Source: Lumnitzera littorea (Eukaryota; Streptophyta; Magnoliopsida; Myrtales; Combretaceae). From it: DNA of 64,000 bases. How positions within the stretch are numbered: position 1 is the stretch's first letter; every line of letters starts with the position of its first letter. The notes under the pieces are model-generated. The model had not been told where the DNA came from. It did no database searches and saw only the letters and a program-made list of their open reading frames with translations. Both the position numbers and the translations under genes were made by a program. This document shows positions 1-13,300 of the stretch, one piece after another. The stretch lies in contig JAMXBB010000010.1 of assembly GCA_024138015.1 (NCBI GenBank), positions 53,190,062 through 53,254,061 of the forward strand, read 5' to 3'.

Positions 1-2271
1 ACTTTATAGTGGGGGCTTGCAAAGCCTCGATTTTCCTTAGTGGTGGATTAAATTAATTTTGAGTTGTGTTTCTTCTTTTGTCTTGAGATCATTATAAATG
101 GAAAAGCTCTTCCATCATTCTCTCCTACTTGAGGTTTTAGATAATGGGATCTTTTTTTTTTGTTGCCTATTCATTCTATGCTTCTGATTCTTGAGCAAGT
201 TAATTGAAAAAAAGTTAGAATTAGGAAGTTGGAATCCTTTTAAGCTCAAAGACTCTAGTATATGTTTCTTCCATGTAGCTTTTGTAGATGATATTATTTT
301 GTGTGATAGAGATGACAAGGAAAATGATAAAACTTTACTTGATATACTTGATCATTTTTTTTTTCTTTAGCTAGTTCAAAAATTAATAAGGCAAGATCAC
401 ATGTATTGAAAAGCTTTTTAGGACATGAGGCCTTAGGCCTAAACTAACTTACCTAACATGTAGGGTAAGATTCAATAGCCCAATTTAAAAATAGTTTCGC
501 TCCATACCTTATAAATAGGAGATGAAACCCCCAGGTGAAAGGGCTCACTTTCTCTCTCTATCGCTTTCTCTTATATACTTTGCTCCATTTGGGTTTTTTA
601 CTTCCTCATCACCATAGCTGATTTGGACATCAGAGAGGCTATACCAAAGCACATTCAACACCTCCCTTAGCCATGTTCTATTTTGTAGGTTGTATAATAG
701 AGCAAAGATCTACCATCAACAAGGTTTATTTTTCTCTAGAAATCTACTTGAAGCTTTGAAGAATAATCTTTTCTCCCAGCTAGGAATCAAAGAAATTATA
801 TCTTTTGGTAAGTATCTAGGATGTCCCCTTGATTAAGGATTGAAACCAAATGCTATTGATCGTAACTTCATTGTTGAAAAGGTGTACTGAAAGTTAAGTA
901 GCTAGAAAGCCATTAATTTAAGCATGGTGAGGAGGCATATCCTAACAAAATTGACCTTAGAATCTTCACCTAACTGTTATATGCAAATGGAGAAACTTCC
1001 ATCTAGCATCATTTTGAAAATAACCCAGGTCATTAACAAATTTTTATGGAATGGAAATTTTGAGGCTAAAAATGCTCATTGGATTAATGGGAAAAAATCT
1101 TAAAACTAAAAGAGCAAGATGGTCTTAGACCACTAAATTTAGACATTGCTTTTTTCTAAAAGGTCTTTTGAACTTAAGAATAGAAAGATTTGTTGGGTTT
1201 AACTAGTCAAGCACAAATATAGAAAACATCTTCAACGAAACAATGAGTAACATTCTCAATCTCTTTCCTCCATTGCCAATGATTTAGTCAATTTCAAATC
1301 TTAGATCCATCAATCTAACTTTGTTATTCTTAGTAATGGAAGGTAGACGGGTTTTTAGTATGACAAATGAGGTAGAGCAAGTAATGTAAGGCAATTGATT
1401 CAAGGCCCCATCATTAAAAATGCTGGCAATTTGACTGTTCATAATTGTTGGCACTCTAAAACTTCATTGAATATTGATAACGTAGGTTTTAACATCTCTA
1501 AACTTTTGCTTAGATTGATGGGACATGTTCTTTTAAAGAAGTACATCCTTTTAAAGAAAGACCTAAGTGATAGTATGAGAAATGTTCCTTCAACCTAAAA
1601 CATTCATGATGCAATATCTTGCCATGTTCCTTTGTTGATAAGAATCAGATATAGATTTGGAACTTAGTTTTTAGTCCTAAAGTTAAGTTATTCCTATGCA
1701 GTTCAACATTCTTCCCTTCTAATAGTATATGAGCTTCAAAATAGAGGTATTCTTCCCAATGGTAGTTGTCCTAGATGTGGGAATTTTAATGAATCTCTAC
1801 AACATGCTTTAAGAGATTGTAAAGATATTAATTTCATTGTTAAAGAATGGCAAACTCATTCCTTAGAGAATCCTTCCAATGATCAGCAATTCTTCAATTA
1901 GGCTAGCCTAAATTGTTGCATTAAAAGGAAGGATCTTAGTAACATGCATCCACTTGACAAATGTGTACTTAGTATTATGCTTTGGAAGATTTTGATGACA
2001 TAAGCTTTATTAACCTAATGTTTCAACTAACGAATTGCTTAATTTTATTAGAGCTATTGTCCAAATGAATTATGGGCTTTTCAAAGACAGAGAAGATTAG
2101 TTCATTTACTTAATAGAATTAACCTGCCTTAGACTACTCCTCAAAGCATTGAATTAAATTGAATATTGATGGATCATCCTTTGCTTTGATAATCAAGTAG
2201 CCATAGGGGGAGTTTTAAGGGATCATCCAAGCAAATGGATCTATGGTTTTGTGAAGAAAATTGGATGTTTG
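1..2271 (+). mobile_element. LINE (non-LTR retrotransposon) pol remnant, 5' part
   Basis: Decayed LINE open reading frame on the + strand. At about 281-350 a reverse-transcriptase active-site region reads FADDIILCDRDD (the usual plant form has F/Y-A/V-DD). From 720 to 1110 follows the RT thumb/connection region (SFGKYLGCPLD, then LSMVRRHILTKLTLES and a FLWNG-like motif). At about 1730-1860 is the Cys/His cluster typical of plant LINEs (CPRCGNFNESLQHALRDC). At 2155-2271 begins an RNase H domain (NIDGS, GGVLRDHPSKWIYGF). Many stops and frameshifts break it, so it is not functional. The left end lies outside the window. The RNase H reading is cut at 2271 by a Copia-type LTR and appears to resume at 7464. 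The family assignment rests on motif recognition by eye. Confidence 0.85.
399..704 (+). mobile_element. About 306-bp insertion in the LINE, probable small solo LTR
   Basis: The LINE reverse-transcriptase reading is interrupted between INKARS and INKVYFS. The inserted stretch has LTR-like promoter layout: a TATA box (TATAAATA at 510-517), a pyrimidine-rich leader, then the stretch gatttggacatcagagaggc (about 622-641), which resembles a motif common after the R region of plant LTRs. The 6-bp sequence aagatc occurs on both sides (393-398 and 705-710) and may be the target duplication, although the exact TG/CA ends do not fit it cleanly. It could also be a TRIM. The insertion is clear; the class is inferred. 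Confidence 0.45.
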
Positions 2272-5048
2272 TGTTAGGTTTTATAGATTAGAAAGAACGC
2301 AACAGAAATAAAAAAATAAACTGTAAAACCTATCCAAGGATCTATATGTAACATGCAATAAAAATATATATGTTAATAAAAAATTATAAAACTATGTTTT
2401 CCCTAATGAGAAGTACTATATGCTCTCTAGGATAGAGTTCAATTGAAATCTAAATCCGATTTGTTGTTTCAAAATGTATTCACCACAAGTACTTGAAACG
2501 TAATCTCTCTAGTGGTATCCATACACACGTTAACAAGAATAAATTCTAATCCTTTATATTGCTAGATAACTGAGACTATGATTAGAATTAAAAAAACTGA
2601 GAAGCAAAATGTTATATCCCTCTCTCTTTCCTTTTCTTTAGGTGTTTTTTTAAATAGAAAATCATCATCTAACTCTTTCTTCTACCCTTGTCTCTTTTAA
2701 ACATTAACTAAAATTAATGAAAGAAACCTTTTATTTCATGAACTTTTCAATTGCCATAACATTTTAATTGTATAACAATTAAATATGGAATTAATGATAG
2801 ATAACCTTTTAATTATCATGAACTCTTCAATTGCAATTGAATATGAAATTAATAAATTTCATATCCTTTCAATTGCCATAAACTTTTCAATAGTAATTAA
2901 ACATGGAATTAATAAATTCCATCTATTTTTACATAAAAAGGCAATAATAAAATACATAACCTTTAAAAAGTATTTAATTGCAAATATATACTATGCGATT
3001 AAATAAATTTGTCATAACCCGAGAGAACTAGTCGTGACAGTCATCGTATACCATACAAAAGATTGCAGATTGAATTCCCTTACAATCGACGACCCTTTTA
3101 TACGATACACAAGGTTAAGGCTACAACTACAACTAATTACCAAGAGTGTGCAAGCATAAGCAATATCATTTCATGATAAATAATAAATTATAAAAACATA
3201 ACACATGGTCTATTTATATAAAAGTTTACAAATAAGAAATCTGAAACATGTCTTAAGTTAAACCAGTATATCGATTACATATTCAGTTCTATAAACTATT
3301 AGAAATAATCTCTGATCACATCCAGCTCCCACATTGACCCCGTGTAAAACACTAACTTCGAGCATACTGCGACCCGACTCCACAAATAGATTAGCCTACG
3401 AAAGAAGACTACAAGGGTATAAGTTAACTAACTTAGTGAGATAATTTCCCTCAATCATACAGCAATCAAGTTATATAATAGTTAAGTTCAATCAAATGAA
3501 TGCATGACAATCAATATATCAAACAAATATATATAAGTGACCAAGTATTGTATGCAACTCAAATTTAACGCCCTCTGAAGTCAGGGTTGGAGATATATCG
3601 GCACAGTCAGATCCGGATATCATATTAGAACTTATCTTATAACGAAACTCCATGTTTCGTAATCAAAATGTAATGGTATATCCATTATCAGTTTTATCAA
3701 AACGAGTTCTACATATGATTGTGAATAGGTTTACGCAGCCCTCACTCACCTCTAAACGAAGGCCTTCGGACTCGACCCTTAGCTAAGCGGTTGGTGTCTC
3801 CAACACCTAGTCATCCCGTGAGCCAAGATAAAGTCATATCGCATTTGTGCACCGTACATCATCTATAATAATCAATAATCAACCCACGTATAGCCTCTCG
3901 CTATCTCCGTGTAATATGATTGCCGAAATTAGTTATGCGGTACATGATTATGCGTGATCCAAATTAACTTTTCTAGTCGAATAAAATTAAGTCTTATTTA
4001 TTCAATGATCATTCCAAGTCACAAATAATTAATTCTTAGTGAATCTACTATGCAATAATTAATACATTATTGTAATTTAAAGTAAATTTACCATTAACAA
4101 CAATTATCATGCACAAGCATAACTCAACCCCATATACATTTATTTATCGATCATAACTTATATTCACTAACTACAAACACAAACAAGTATGAAATCATTA
4201 GGAAAAATTCACTCAGCCATAACTAACTTAGGGGTCATAGTAATCTGGTAGCAGCTTAGGATCTATATCAAAATTACCTAAGAACAATAAAAATTTGTAA
4301 GTTTAGGAATTTAAAGCTAAACTAGTATTGTAATTTGTAAGGTTTACTTCACCTAGTTACGTAAAATTGTCAATTCGAGCCTTTTATCAAATCGCGTGTA
4401 ACTTTTTTGTTTTAGCTTAGATGATTATGAACTTATAATCCATTTTAATCGTTTTTGAACGTATTTTCTCGTAACGAGATCTGTTTTAAACGTTATGACT
4501 CGCGGTTTGAATTGTGATATAAAAATATCACAAAATTTATTATTTTAGTTTAAAAATTATAAAATATTAATTTTAGCTTTTTTCTTAATATATTTATGAT
4601 TTAATAATTATTTAAATCATATAATTGATATTTTTATTATTTTAAGCATACTTTTCCTATTTTTGAGATTTTAGCCTTATTATAATAATTATTATTATTC
4701 CTTATTTTCTTATTATTCATTTATATTTCACGATTTATATACACACATATATATAAACTTATATTATATTTGATAAATTTTATAATTTTATTTTAATGAG
4801 TAATTCCTAATTTATGGTATTATATATATATATATATATATATATCTCTCCTCCTCATGTAATATTGAATTTATTTTATTTAGTAAATATTATTATATTA
4901 TATATACTATATACTACTTACTTAATATTTGGTATATATATATATATAGTATTCGGTATACAATATGTATACTATATATTATGCATATACCATATATTAT
5001 ATTCGGTATACCACATATATACACTATCTGTTATACCTATACTCTATG

Positions 5049-5081
<33 letters not shown>

Positions 5082-7463
5082 ATATGTAAATTATGTATTT
5101 AAGAATATATGACTACATATAGGAATATACAACTACATATATACTATACAACTACATATTTATATATATATATGAAAATAAATTTGTATACATATATACA
5201 TTCAAAGTGTTTCAAGTGTACATATATATATATATATATATCTAACTTATTTGTAAAAATACTTAATACATATTATATGTAATCTAAAAAAAATATATAC
5301 TACATACTCCTACTGTATATTATACCTATGTACATACATGTATACATACATATCTTTATACATACATATATATTTCAATTTAATTACTTATGCATATATA
5401 CATGTAATAGTAATGTTATATTTACGAAAATACAATACAAATACTATATATATACATGTACATACTATATAATATGCATCTATACTACATAAATAATTTT
5501 ACTTATCTATTATTTTTTATTTTTTTCCTTCTTCTTTTCTTCCTTCTTCTTCTTTTCTTCTTTCTTCTTTACGTTTTTGTAGTTTGATTTCTAGAAATTT
5601 TCTTTTCCTTCTTCTTTTCGGTTCTTTTGATTTTGTATTGTTTTGTTTGCAGATTTTTTTTTCTTTTATTTACGTGTCCAACAATTATCAAGGAAAAAAA
5701 AAACAAACAAAATATTAACCTAATCTATACATTAATAAAGATAGGATAAGCTAATCATTTCCAATTTTTCTTTTATTATATAACCAACACTTGGCATTTT
5801 AATTTGATCACATGGGCTGCTATGTTTTTGATTTTTTTTTTCTTGTTTGCAGGAGATGGCAGCCAAAGGAAAAGAAGAAAGGAAAGAAAAGAGAAAAAGA
5901 AAAAGAAAAAGGAAGAAAATAAAAATTAAAAATAAATATATGTAATTTTTCTAAATATATAAATTATAACAATACTCATCATAAATTAATTTTAAAATTT
6001 TTGTGAAAATTTATCAATTTAATTGATATCTATTACGATTATAATTTTTACAAGTTATTATAACGATTTTGTTAAAATTTTATACGAATAAGCGATTTAG
6101 TCGATAATTACAATCGACTATAATTATATCACTATTGAGTAATATTTAACTATTTTATAGGCTTATAGTTATAGTTTTAAGGTTTTGAATAAATTCAGGT
6201 TAATTTTGATTAATGGTGCCTAAATCAGTTTTAGGGTTTTAGTACGCGATTTAGGATTTCGATCAATTTCTAGGGTTTTGTTATCAGTGTTATATTTAAT
6301 TTATTAAATTTTATAATCTTTTATTGTTACTAGTCTTATCGATTTATTACATAGTTTAGGATATTCGGACTTGAATTAAGGTTCAGACTATCGATTTTCT
6401 AAGGTTTACAAAATTGCTTCCAATTTATTATTTCAGATCAATTTATTCTAGCTCTGAAATAAATATTGACAAATTTTAGTATCGACTAAAATTTCTTTTC
6501 AAAACTTTGTTTCCATTAATTGTGCTAAAGTGTGTGACCCTCTAAGTTTTTATAAACGAAGGTAATGTATATATAAACATAAACCAAGGTAACTGTCTAG
6601 CAATAGTTATTAGTCATCCAACGTAATAGAAAAAGTATGAACCACTATGACCCAATTACTACGTAATTAAATCTCTTCATCAAATGATATCTTAATTAAA
6701 CTATTGAATATCGTGTCATTAATGTTTAATCATTTTACTTGATTTCTAAGATAAAATAGACTTAATAATGCTTATTGTGACCACAGGCTTACAAGTCACT
6801 ATTATCTTAACTAAGTAACCTTAGATATCCACTCCTTAATCCAAGAGAGTGATTTATTGACTCATCACTATCCTCTTTATATTGTATATTGTACCCAATA
6901 ACCATATAATTTACAATTCAAATAAAGATTGCGTTTAACGACACTAAAGCACAACATTTCATATATAGGATATATGAAGGTCTTAAGTTTAGGGATTATT
7001 TATGCTCGTTTATTTAGAGGAGAGACCAATGATATTAAACATGTGATGTTCTCTATTAACGGTTGTGTCCAATGTACCTACTTAACTTTGGATACCCACT
7101 AATATAACTTAAATATCTTTTTCTCGGTCCAATGAGAATGACCTTAGTTATACAACGTGTTGATCTAAATATTTATGTCCCTTCTAAATACTTATTCAAC
7201 TAAGGACAATTTTTATATAATACAATATAATGGAATCTCACCAATAATATACCTTTATTATAATTCCATATATACTCTAATTATCTATGAAACTTTATTG
7301 TAAAATATATACCAGTAAAAAAGTATATAAATATAATAAATACTTGTCTTTTATAAATAATATTCATAAATACATCAAAAATATCTTGGTACATTGTGCA
7401 TAAATTATAACAATTTAGACATTCTAACTACAATACTATAGGCCATTTATTTAGGGCCTTACA
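2272..7463 (+). mobile_element. Copia-type solo LTR (about 1.8 kb) interrupted by a 3.4-kb LTR
   Basis: The sequence starts TGTTAGG and ends CCTTACA, an imperfect inverted pair of the kind that bounds LTRs. Flanks are gtttg (2267-2271) and tattg (7464-7468), a degenerate 5-bp target-site pair. The text in 6411-7463 (alternating short blocks such as ggttgtgtccaatgtaccta near 7060) resembles long Copia LTRs seen in many dicots. No gag-pol lies beside it, so it is a solo LTR. It sits inside the LINE RNase H reading. It is cut at 3010-6410 by another LTR with a perfect duplication; removing that leaves about 1786 bp. Family and right boundary are inferred. Confidence 0.55.
3010..6410 (+). mobile_element. 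3.4-kb solo LTR, copy 1 (Ty3/gypsy-like)
   Basis: Starts TGTCATAACCC and ends AAGGTTTACA (TG...CA), with a perfect 5-bp target-site duplication AAATT at 3005-3009 and 6411-6415. Length 3401 bp. It is homologous along its length to the copy at 10305-13693: shared blocks include caaatttaac...gtcagggttg near 3559-3590 and 10840-10866, and the ggttggtgtctccaacacct block near 3790-3810. The interior holds AT microsatellites (4818-4845, 5050-5078) and a purine-rich tract (5850-5930), and no coding region. The long LTR length suggests a Tat/Ogre-like or other large gypsy family, but no internal domain is present to prove it. Confidence 0.75.
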
Positions 7464-7570
7464 TATTGCATTGAAATGAACTCACCTTCTATTGATATTT
7501 GTATCGATTCAAGAGTTGCTTACTACTTGCTTCCATATGATAATAATCATAAAACTCCAATAATTTAATT
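7464..7570 (+). mobile_element. LINE RNase H remnant, 3' piece
   Basis: After the Copia-type LTR the reading (about 7480-7560) gives a short peptide with SIDICIDSRVAYYLL, which resembles the D-S-x-x-A-V region of LINE RNase H domains. It would be the continuation of the reading broken at 2271. It is short and degenerate, so the assignment depends on the nested-insertion interpretation. Confidence 0.45.
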
Positions 7571-7841
7571 AGGGATTTTTCTATAGTAATGCTAGTGAAA
7601 TAGTATTACCATAACATTAGCTAATGTGAATTACAATAGGAGGTTTTTTTTTTAATTGTTAGATATTATTTGTTAATTAGTTTTTATTTTTTATTTATGA
7701 AACTTATTGATTTGTTATCTAGGTAACAAGTTAAGTTATTTTAGTAGAATATACAGTATAGATTAAGTTTTAGTAAATGAATAATTTTGATTCACTAGCT
7801 TTATGGTACCGCTATTTCAATAGTGTTACTATAAAAACCCT
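7571..7841. mobile_element. 271-bp MITE with about 42-bp terminal inverted repeats
   Basis: The left end AGGGATTTTTCTATAGTAAT and the reverse complement of the right end (AGGGTTTTTATAGTAACACT) match closely over about 42 bp, both continuing to a ...TACCATAA block. Flanking 8-mers atttaatt (7563-7570) and cattaatt (7842-7849) agree at 6 of 8 positions, consistent with an old 8-bp hAT-type duplication. No coding capacity. The inverted repeats are directly visible; the superfamily is a guess. Confidence 0.75.
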
Positions 7842-7849
7842 CATTAATT

Positions 7850-9639
7850 AGTGTTATGTAAGTGAGTCAACCTCCCTCACCCCACATCGATCTCCAGGTT
7901 AATGAGTTGGTCCACTTTAGCTCGCTTAATATGTAGGTTGGAAATTTTGACCAACCTACCTCATTGTAGGTTGGTAGGTTAAGTGGACGAATCCATCAAC
8001 TCGTAACATTTAACCTATTTGCACAATGGAGAGGTTCAGAGGGGCAATCTGTATGCTAACCCTGCTTTGGCCCACTTATTTTATTATGTTTACTTTACTT
8101 TACTAATTGTAAATAGTAGCAAGTAATAAATTTAAGTGAATAAAAAAGACTAAAATTTGACCGTGAAACATAAGTTAAAGTAAGTAATGTAATAACAAAT
8201 CATGGAAAAACTTTATACCAAAAAATCATTATTACTCAATAAAACCAGATGCAATTAGAAGCACATTTAGGTTTTACCTTGAGGATAAAGTATTGTCTAG
8301 AAAAAAGGACTCATATGGAATCGATATTAATTTTTTTTAAAAGTAGTCTTTTTCATAGTGATTCTCATCTACTAATAGAATTAGCCTAAAAACCAGTGAG
8401 AGAAACCTATAATTTTTAAAAAGGATGCAAACAAAATAGTCTAAATTGAACCAAATAAGTTGATGAAAAATTTGAATCGAATAAGTTGAACAAAGTCTAA
8501 ATTGAACTACGCAAATTGTAGTAAGTAATAAGAGACGGACTTATAAAGAAAAAAGGAAAAGAGAAAAAGTCAATTTTGCAAGCCTTTTTGAGTCGAATCA
8601 AACTTTGTGAAAGTTCCAATACTTATGTCCATTATTATTATTATTATTTCTTTTAATTCTTGCATGCTAGGGGCTAATTCACCCTCAACAGGTTAGCCCA
8701 TTTTAACTTGTGTTAATTGAGGCGATATAAAAAAGTTGCATTTAAGTAGGTTGAAGTTTTTAAGCTTGACCTATATTGTTTTGCAATTGTCAACTCACAT
8801 AATTTTAATCACAATAAGTTAACAGCTTAAAGGAGAAAGTGATCCCACCTCTAACGGTGGAGAACCGAAGTTACTCTAAGAGAGGTGAATTTGGTTGCAG
8901 CTGTCTTAGTTGGTTAGATTCACATTGTTTATTAGAGTTTTATACAAATATGGGGCATTTTCCTAAAATTAATACGGAAAAGGGCCTTATATGAAAAAAT
9001 ATTATCAATCTGATATAGTAAGGTGCATGCATTTTGTAAATTTTTACAATTGCATGCACCTTTAGCATACCAAAGAGGCAACTAGTAGCTGCGCTTTTAG
9101 AGTATCACCTATTTAAACCCCATTCGGCATAATTTGGCCTTATTTTCACCACTCTCAAAATCTAAAACTTCCAAAATGTAAGGGAAACAGGAGGAAAGAT
9201 AACGTTGAAGCGCTTATCCATTTTTCTTACATTAGTCTACATCTAAAATAAGTAATAATCCATAATTCACATTCATGATTTTTTTTTTCTAATTGTAATA
9301 GTAATCCATATTGTACAAGTTTTTTTTTCTTAGAAAAAAATGTTAATGTATTACATAGACTGAGTAGTCATGGATGTACTTTAATTTGTCAAATTTATTG
9401 TTATTTCATGAAAATTTCTTATATTAAGTCATGTTTTTTGGTTCGATAGATAAGTTGTACAAATGTGGGTGTGAAAAATTTTTGTGTATAGATTGAAATT
9501 TGTTCTCTTTTTTTTTTTTTTTTTTTTTTGGGCTCTCACAATGTGTAAGGTAAAATTAATGAGTTGAAGTTAAGTAGTGCATTATACAGTTTAACAAGAT
9601 GACATTATACGTTTTGTTAAGTTGTTACTCAATGTGTAG
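7850..9639. other. Intergenic, AT-rich, no gene seen
   Basis: No credible coding region on either strand. 7860-8060 has short inverted words around gtaggttgg/ccaacctac, which are typical of dispersed plant repeats. 9020-9062 contains a strong imperfect hairpin (see findings). A T-run lies at 9511-9531. Part of 8930-9639 may be the degenerate 5' flank of the Mutator-like element that follows, but no clear terminus was found. Confidence 0.6.
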
Positions 9640-10304
9640 ATGAAGTGTTTTATGTCATCCTAAGCTTTAGTTCATGGTGGCATTACTAGGGTGGAAATGA
9701 TAGATTATATGAAAGTTGTTGTGTATATGAATGGAAACATTATGATGAGTAACTCGAGGTTGGAGTATAATACAGAGCCCGTTAAGAAATTAAAGATTAG
9801 GAAGGATTCGAACTTCTCTCATTTCATTGGAAGAATTTACTGATGTGTTAGAGTTGACTGAAGTAGTGTTGAAATTGTGTACAGGCATCCCATTTTTCAT
9901 GATGTTGGAGTTGCTTACGAGTTGATGGTTTTTAGAGAGAATAAGGATGTTGAGAATTTCATTAAAAATGTTAAGTCTTTTAGGGAACGGAGTATTCAAG
10001 AACTATACATAAGGCATAGTACGGAATCAAGTGCTCAAGCCGAGCATGAAATACATGAATCGAACAATCTAACCCTTCTGACACCCTATATGCGGTAGAC
10101 AATGATTGGTGTAAAGCAGATGGATGCAAATACACCAAATAAATCGTACATGAATTTCACTAAGTACAGGCACATCAATATCACATAAGAGCAGCTTGAC
10201 GAAGCATTAGGTCTTATTACTGAACATGAAGAGTCTTATGATCTGTATGTGAAGTTAATGTACATGAACATAAATGTCGACAATGAAGGTCAGGAGGAGG
10301 TAGA
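9640..10304 (+). pseudogene. Mutator-like element (MULE-1), N-terminal fragment
   Basis: Broken + strand reading with the N-terminal organisation of plant MuDR-type proteins: a GVRVD-like word followed by an IVYRHP stretch and VAYELMVFRENKDVENF (about 9880-9965), then an acidic Asp/Glu-rich segment at 10280-10304. It parallels the start of the second MULE at 33880-34180 (RVDLSAKFEILYKHS; YLLVVIKDNDDFENLLE), so the two belong to related families. The reading stops at 10304 where a 3.4-kb LTR has inserted and continues at 13699. Stops and frameshifts make it non-functional. Confidence 0.7.
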
Positions 10305-13300
10305 TGTCATGACCTGGGGGGTGGTTTAGTTGTAGTAAACGCCATATATCATATGAAGAATCACGGATTGGTTACCTTTCCAATCATGGACTCTTTATAC
10401 AATATATAAGGCTTCTACAACCACTAGCTTCCCAAAGGCAAACAGATCAAGATAATATCATAACATACTCATATATATATATATATCATTTAAACTATAA
10501 AGTTTACATTAAGTCAGGACCTAATGCATCAATATTAACAACATAGTCAAAATGAAATACAAATAAAAGTTTATATACTAATGTTCTCTCGACACTCTGA
10601 ATGGCTCACTTTCACCTAGAGTATCCATACGAACCTTTAGTATCTTACGGCCAACGTTAACAAAAAGATAGTCCTACAACAAAAGTCTAAGAGGGTGTAA
10701 GCTAAAAAGCTTAGTGGGTAAACCCTCAACCACACCAATAAGCAAGTTATAAACAGATTAAGTACAAGCATACGAATAAATGAGCAATTTGTATACCAAA
10801 ACAATACATACAGTTAACTATCTACTGTATGCAACTCAAATTTAACACCTTTCAAAGTCAGGGTTGCAGTATACACGACACCAATCAGATCCAAGTATTA
10901 TACTAAAACTCACTTTTCTATGAAACTCTACGTTTCGTATTTACATAAATCAGTGCTTTTATTTTAATAAAAAAAATCAAGTTTTAAGTATAAACGTGAG
11001 TGGGCTCCCGCAGTCTACATTCACCCCTAAACAAAGGCCTCTAGACTCTACCCTTAACCAAGCAATTGGTGCCTCCAACGCCTAGTGTTCTTGCGGGCCA
11101 AGGTAAGATCATATAGTATGCGTGTACTGTACTAAACCATTATACTTATAAATAACAACCCCCATATGGCCTCTCCTTACCTCCATGTGATGTAACGGAC
11201 GGAATTAGTTTATGCTATGCATGTCAATGCATGTTCCGATTTCTTTTTATCAATCGAGTACAATTAAGTTCGATTATTGTATGACCAAACAATAGCACAA
11301 CAGTACAATCATTATCTATACTGCTATGCAATAAACAATTCATTATCAGTATTTAAGGTAAATTCGTAGTTCAACAAACAATAACACTCACAAGCATTTT
11401 CTGACTCCATACAACATTCAATTAACAAAGTCATTTAAATTCACTAGCTACAAGCACATACAAGCATAGAATCATAGGGTGATTACTTATTCGGCCATGA
11501 AGTCTCGTGCTAATTGTAATAATTTGGCGGGAGATCTAAACCCTCGTAAAGATCACTTGATCATTACGAGATAAAAATGATAATAAGTAATTGAGTTAAC
11601 TAGTAATTTTAGATATTTGTTTACCTAATTTTACTTAGATTACTATTAGTTTTTCGTCCAGTTAAACTTTATTGCTAATCGTACATAACTTTTTCATTTT
11701 ATTTCCAATATTTACAAGTTTATAGTTGTTTTTCATTATTTTCGGATGTATGTTCACACAATAAGGACCATTTTGGGCGTTAAGGCTTGTGTTTTACGAT
11801 ATGGGTTAGAATCATTATAATCTTAATTATTGTGATTTGAATATTCTTATTTGCTATTTTTGTATCTTATTTTATTACTTTATTATCTAATTAATCATTA
11901 GATTCTTATATTTTTATAGTTTTGTATTGTTATTACTATTATGTATACTTAATTAAGGTTAATACAAGTTGATATATATATTAAAGGTCTATTGGGGTTT
12001 TGGTCCATATATGTACATATATATATATATATTATATTATTACTTTGCTATATTGTATTATGTTTTATTATGTTAGCTGGTTATGTTATAACTTACATAT
12101 GTACTTACTTTATACTTATGTATTTATACACCCTATATGTATGTTATTTGTATGTATACTTCTAATATATTTGTACATATACCCGTATAACATACGATTT
12201 ATGTATTTTTATACGTATTTTCGTATATCTCCCATACACTTTTAAGAAATCTTCATATAATTCATATCTTTGCATCTTATGGGTTCAATTAGTAAGCTAT
12301 ATGTATGTACACTTAGTATTTTCTTTATTTTTGGTTATGTACATCAAGAATACTCTTCTATAAGAATACTCAATCATATGTATATGTGTTCCTTCTACAC
12401 TTATCTATATATACTTATACTTATACTATGTATTTTACTAGCATCTATACAAAATTACTTCACATGTATCCACATGTTATATGTATATATATGTTTCTAC
12501 ATATATACTTAAGTATTTCTACACTTATATGTATATGCATAAAGGTTCCTATTTATACTAACATATATGTACATTTTATACAAGTTTCTAACACTAACAC
12601 AAGGTAAATAACTAATCACTTATTGAAATAGAAGCTTGAATGAAATTATACCTTTTTCTTTTTGTAATATGAAAGAGGAGTTTATGTATATGAAGTAGTG
12701 GTTTGGAAGCTGTTAATGGATGAAGTGAAGAGAAAAAATAAGCATTAGAAGAAGGATAAGAGAAAGGGGAAAGTTTTGGTTGGGAAGGGAGAAGAAAAAT
12801 GGGTTTTACTTGTGTCTTAGTTTGTGTTTTATAGAAGAAAAAAGCAGGGTCTAGGAACTTCTAAATTGGGATGGCAAGGGGAAAAGAAAAGAAAGAAAAT
12901 GGCATGTGAAAAATGAGAAGAAATCTTTGGAAAAGAGAAGAGAATTCTAGTTGAAAGTGACCCATATTAACTTTAGTCAATACTTTACTTGGTCATACTT
13001 TGACTTAGTCAACTTTCTTAATTTAAGTGTAATTAGTATACATAATGATGAAATTGAAGATAATTAGGAAAAAATTAAGGAAATGAAGGGAAATATGGAA
13101 TTAAATGAAATAATTAGTAAAAAAAATTATTAAAATCCTTCTTTAAGTTTTTATGTCCTATTATATTATTTACTATAATACTTAGCATAATTATTATGAA
13201 AAGTGAAATTTAGAATACTTACATGAACTATATGTAGTATTAATATTAATTAAACACTTAAATTTATATAATACTAATTTAGTTATATAATTATAAGATT

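Noticed and set aside
4814..5089. Open reading frame of 91 codons
   Set aside because: It is translated (TA)n and related AT microsatellite within a 3.4-kb LTR; Tyr/Ile-only composition.
9790..9999. Minus-strand open frame
   Set aside because: Antisense shadow of the MULE-1 N-terminal reading.
12000..12607. Three overlapping open frames rich in Tyr, Ile and Cys
   Set aside because: Low-complexity AT sequence in the second 3.4-kb LTR; no domain.
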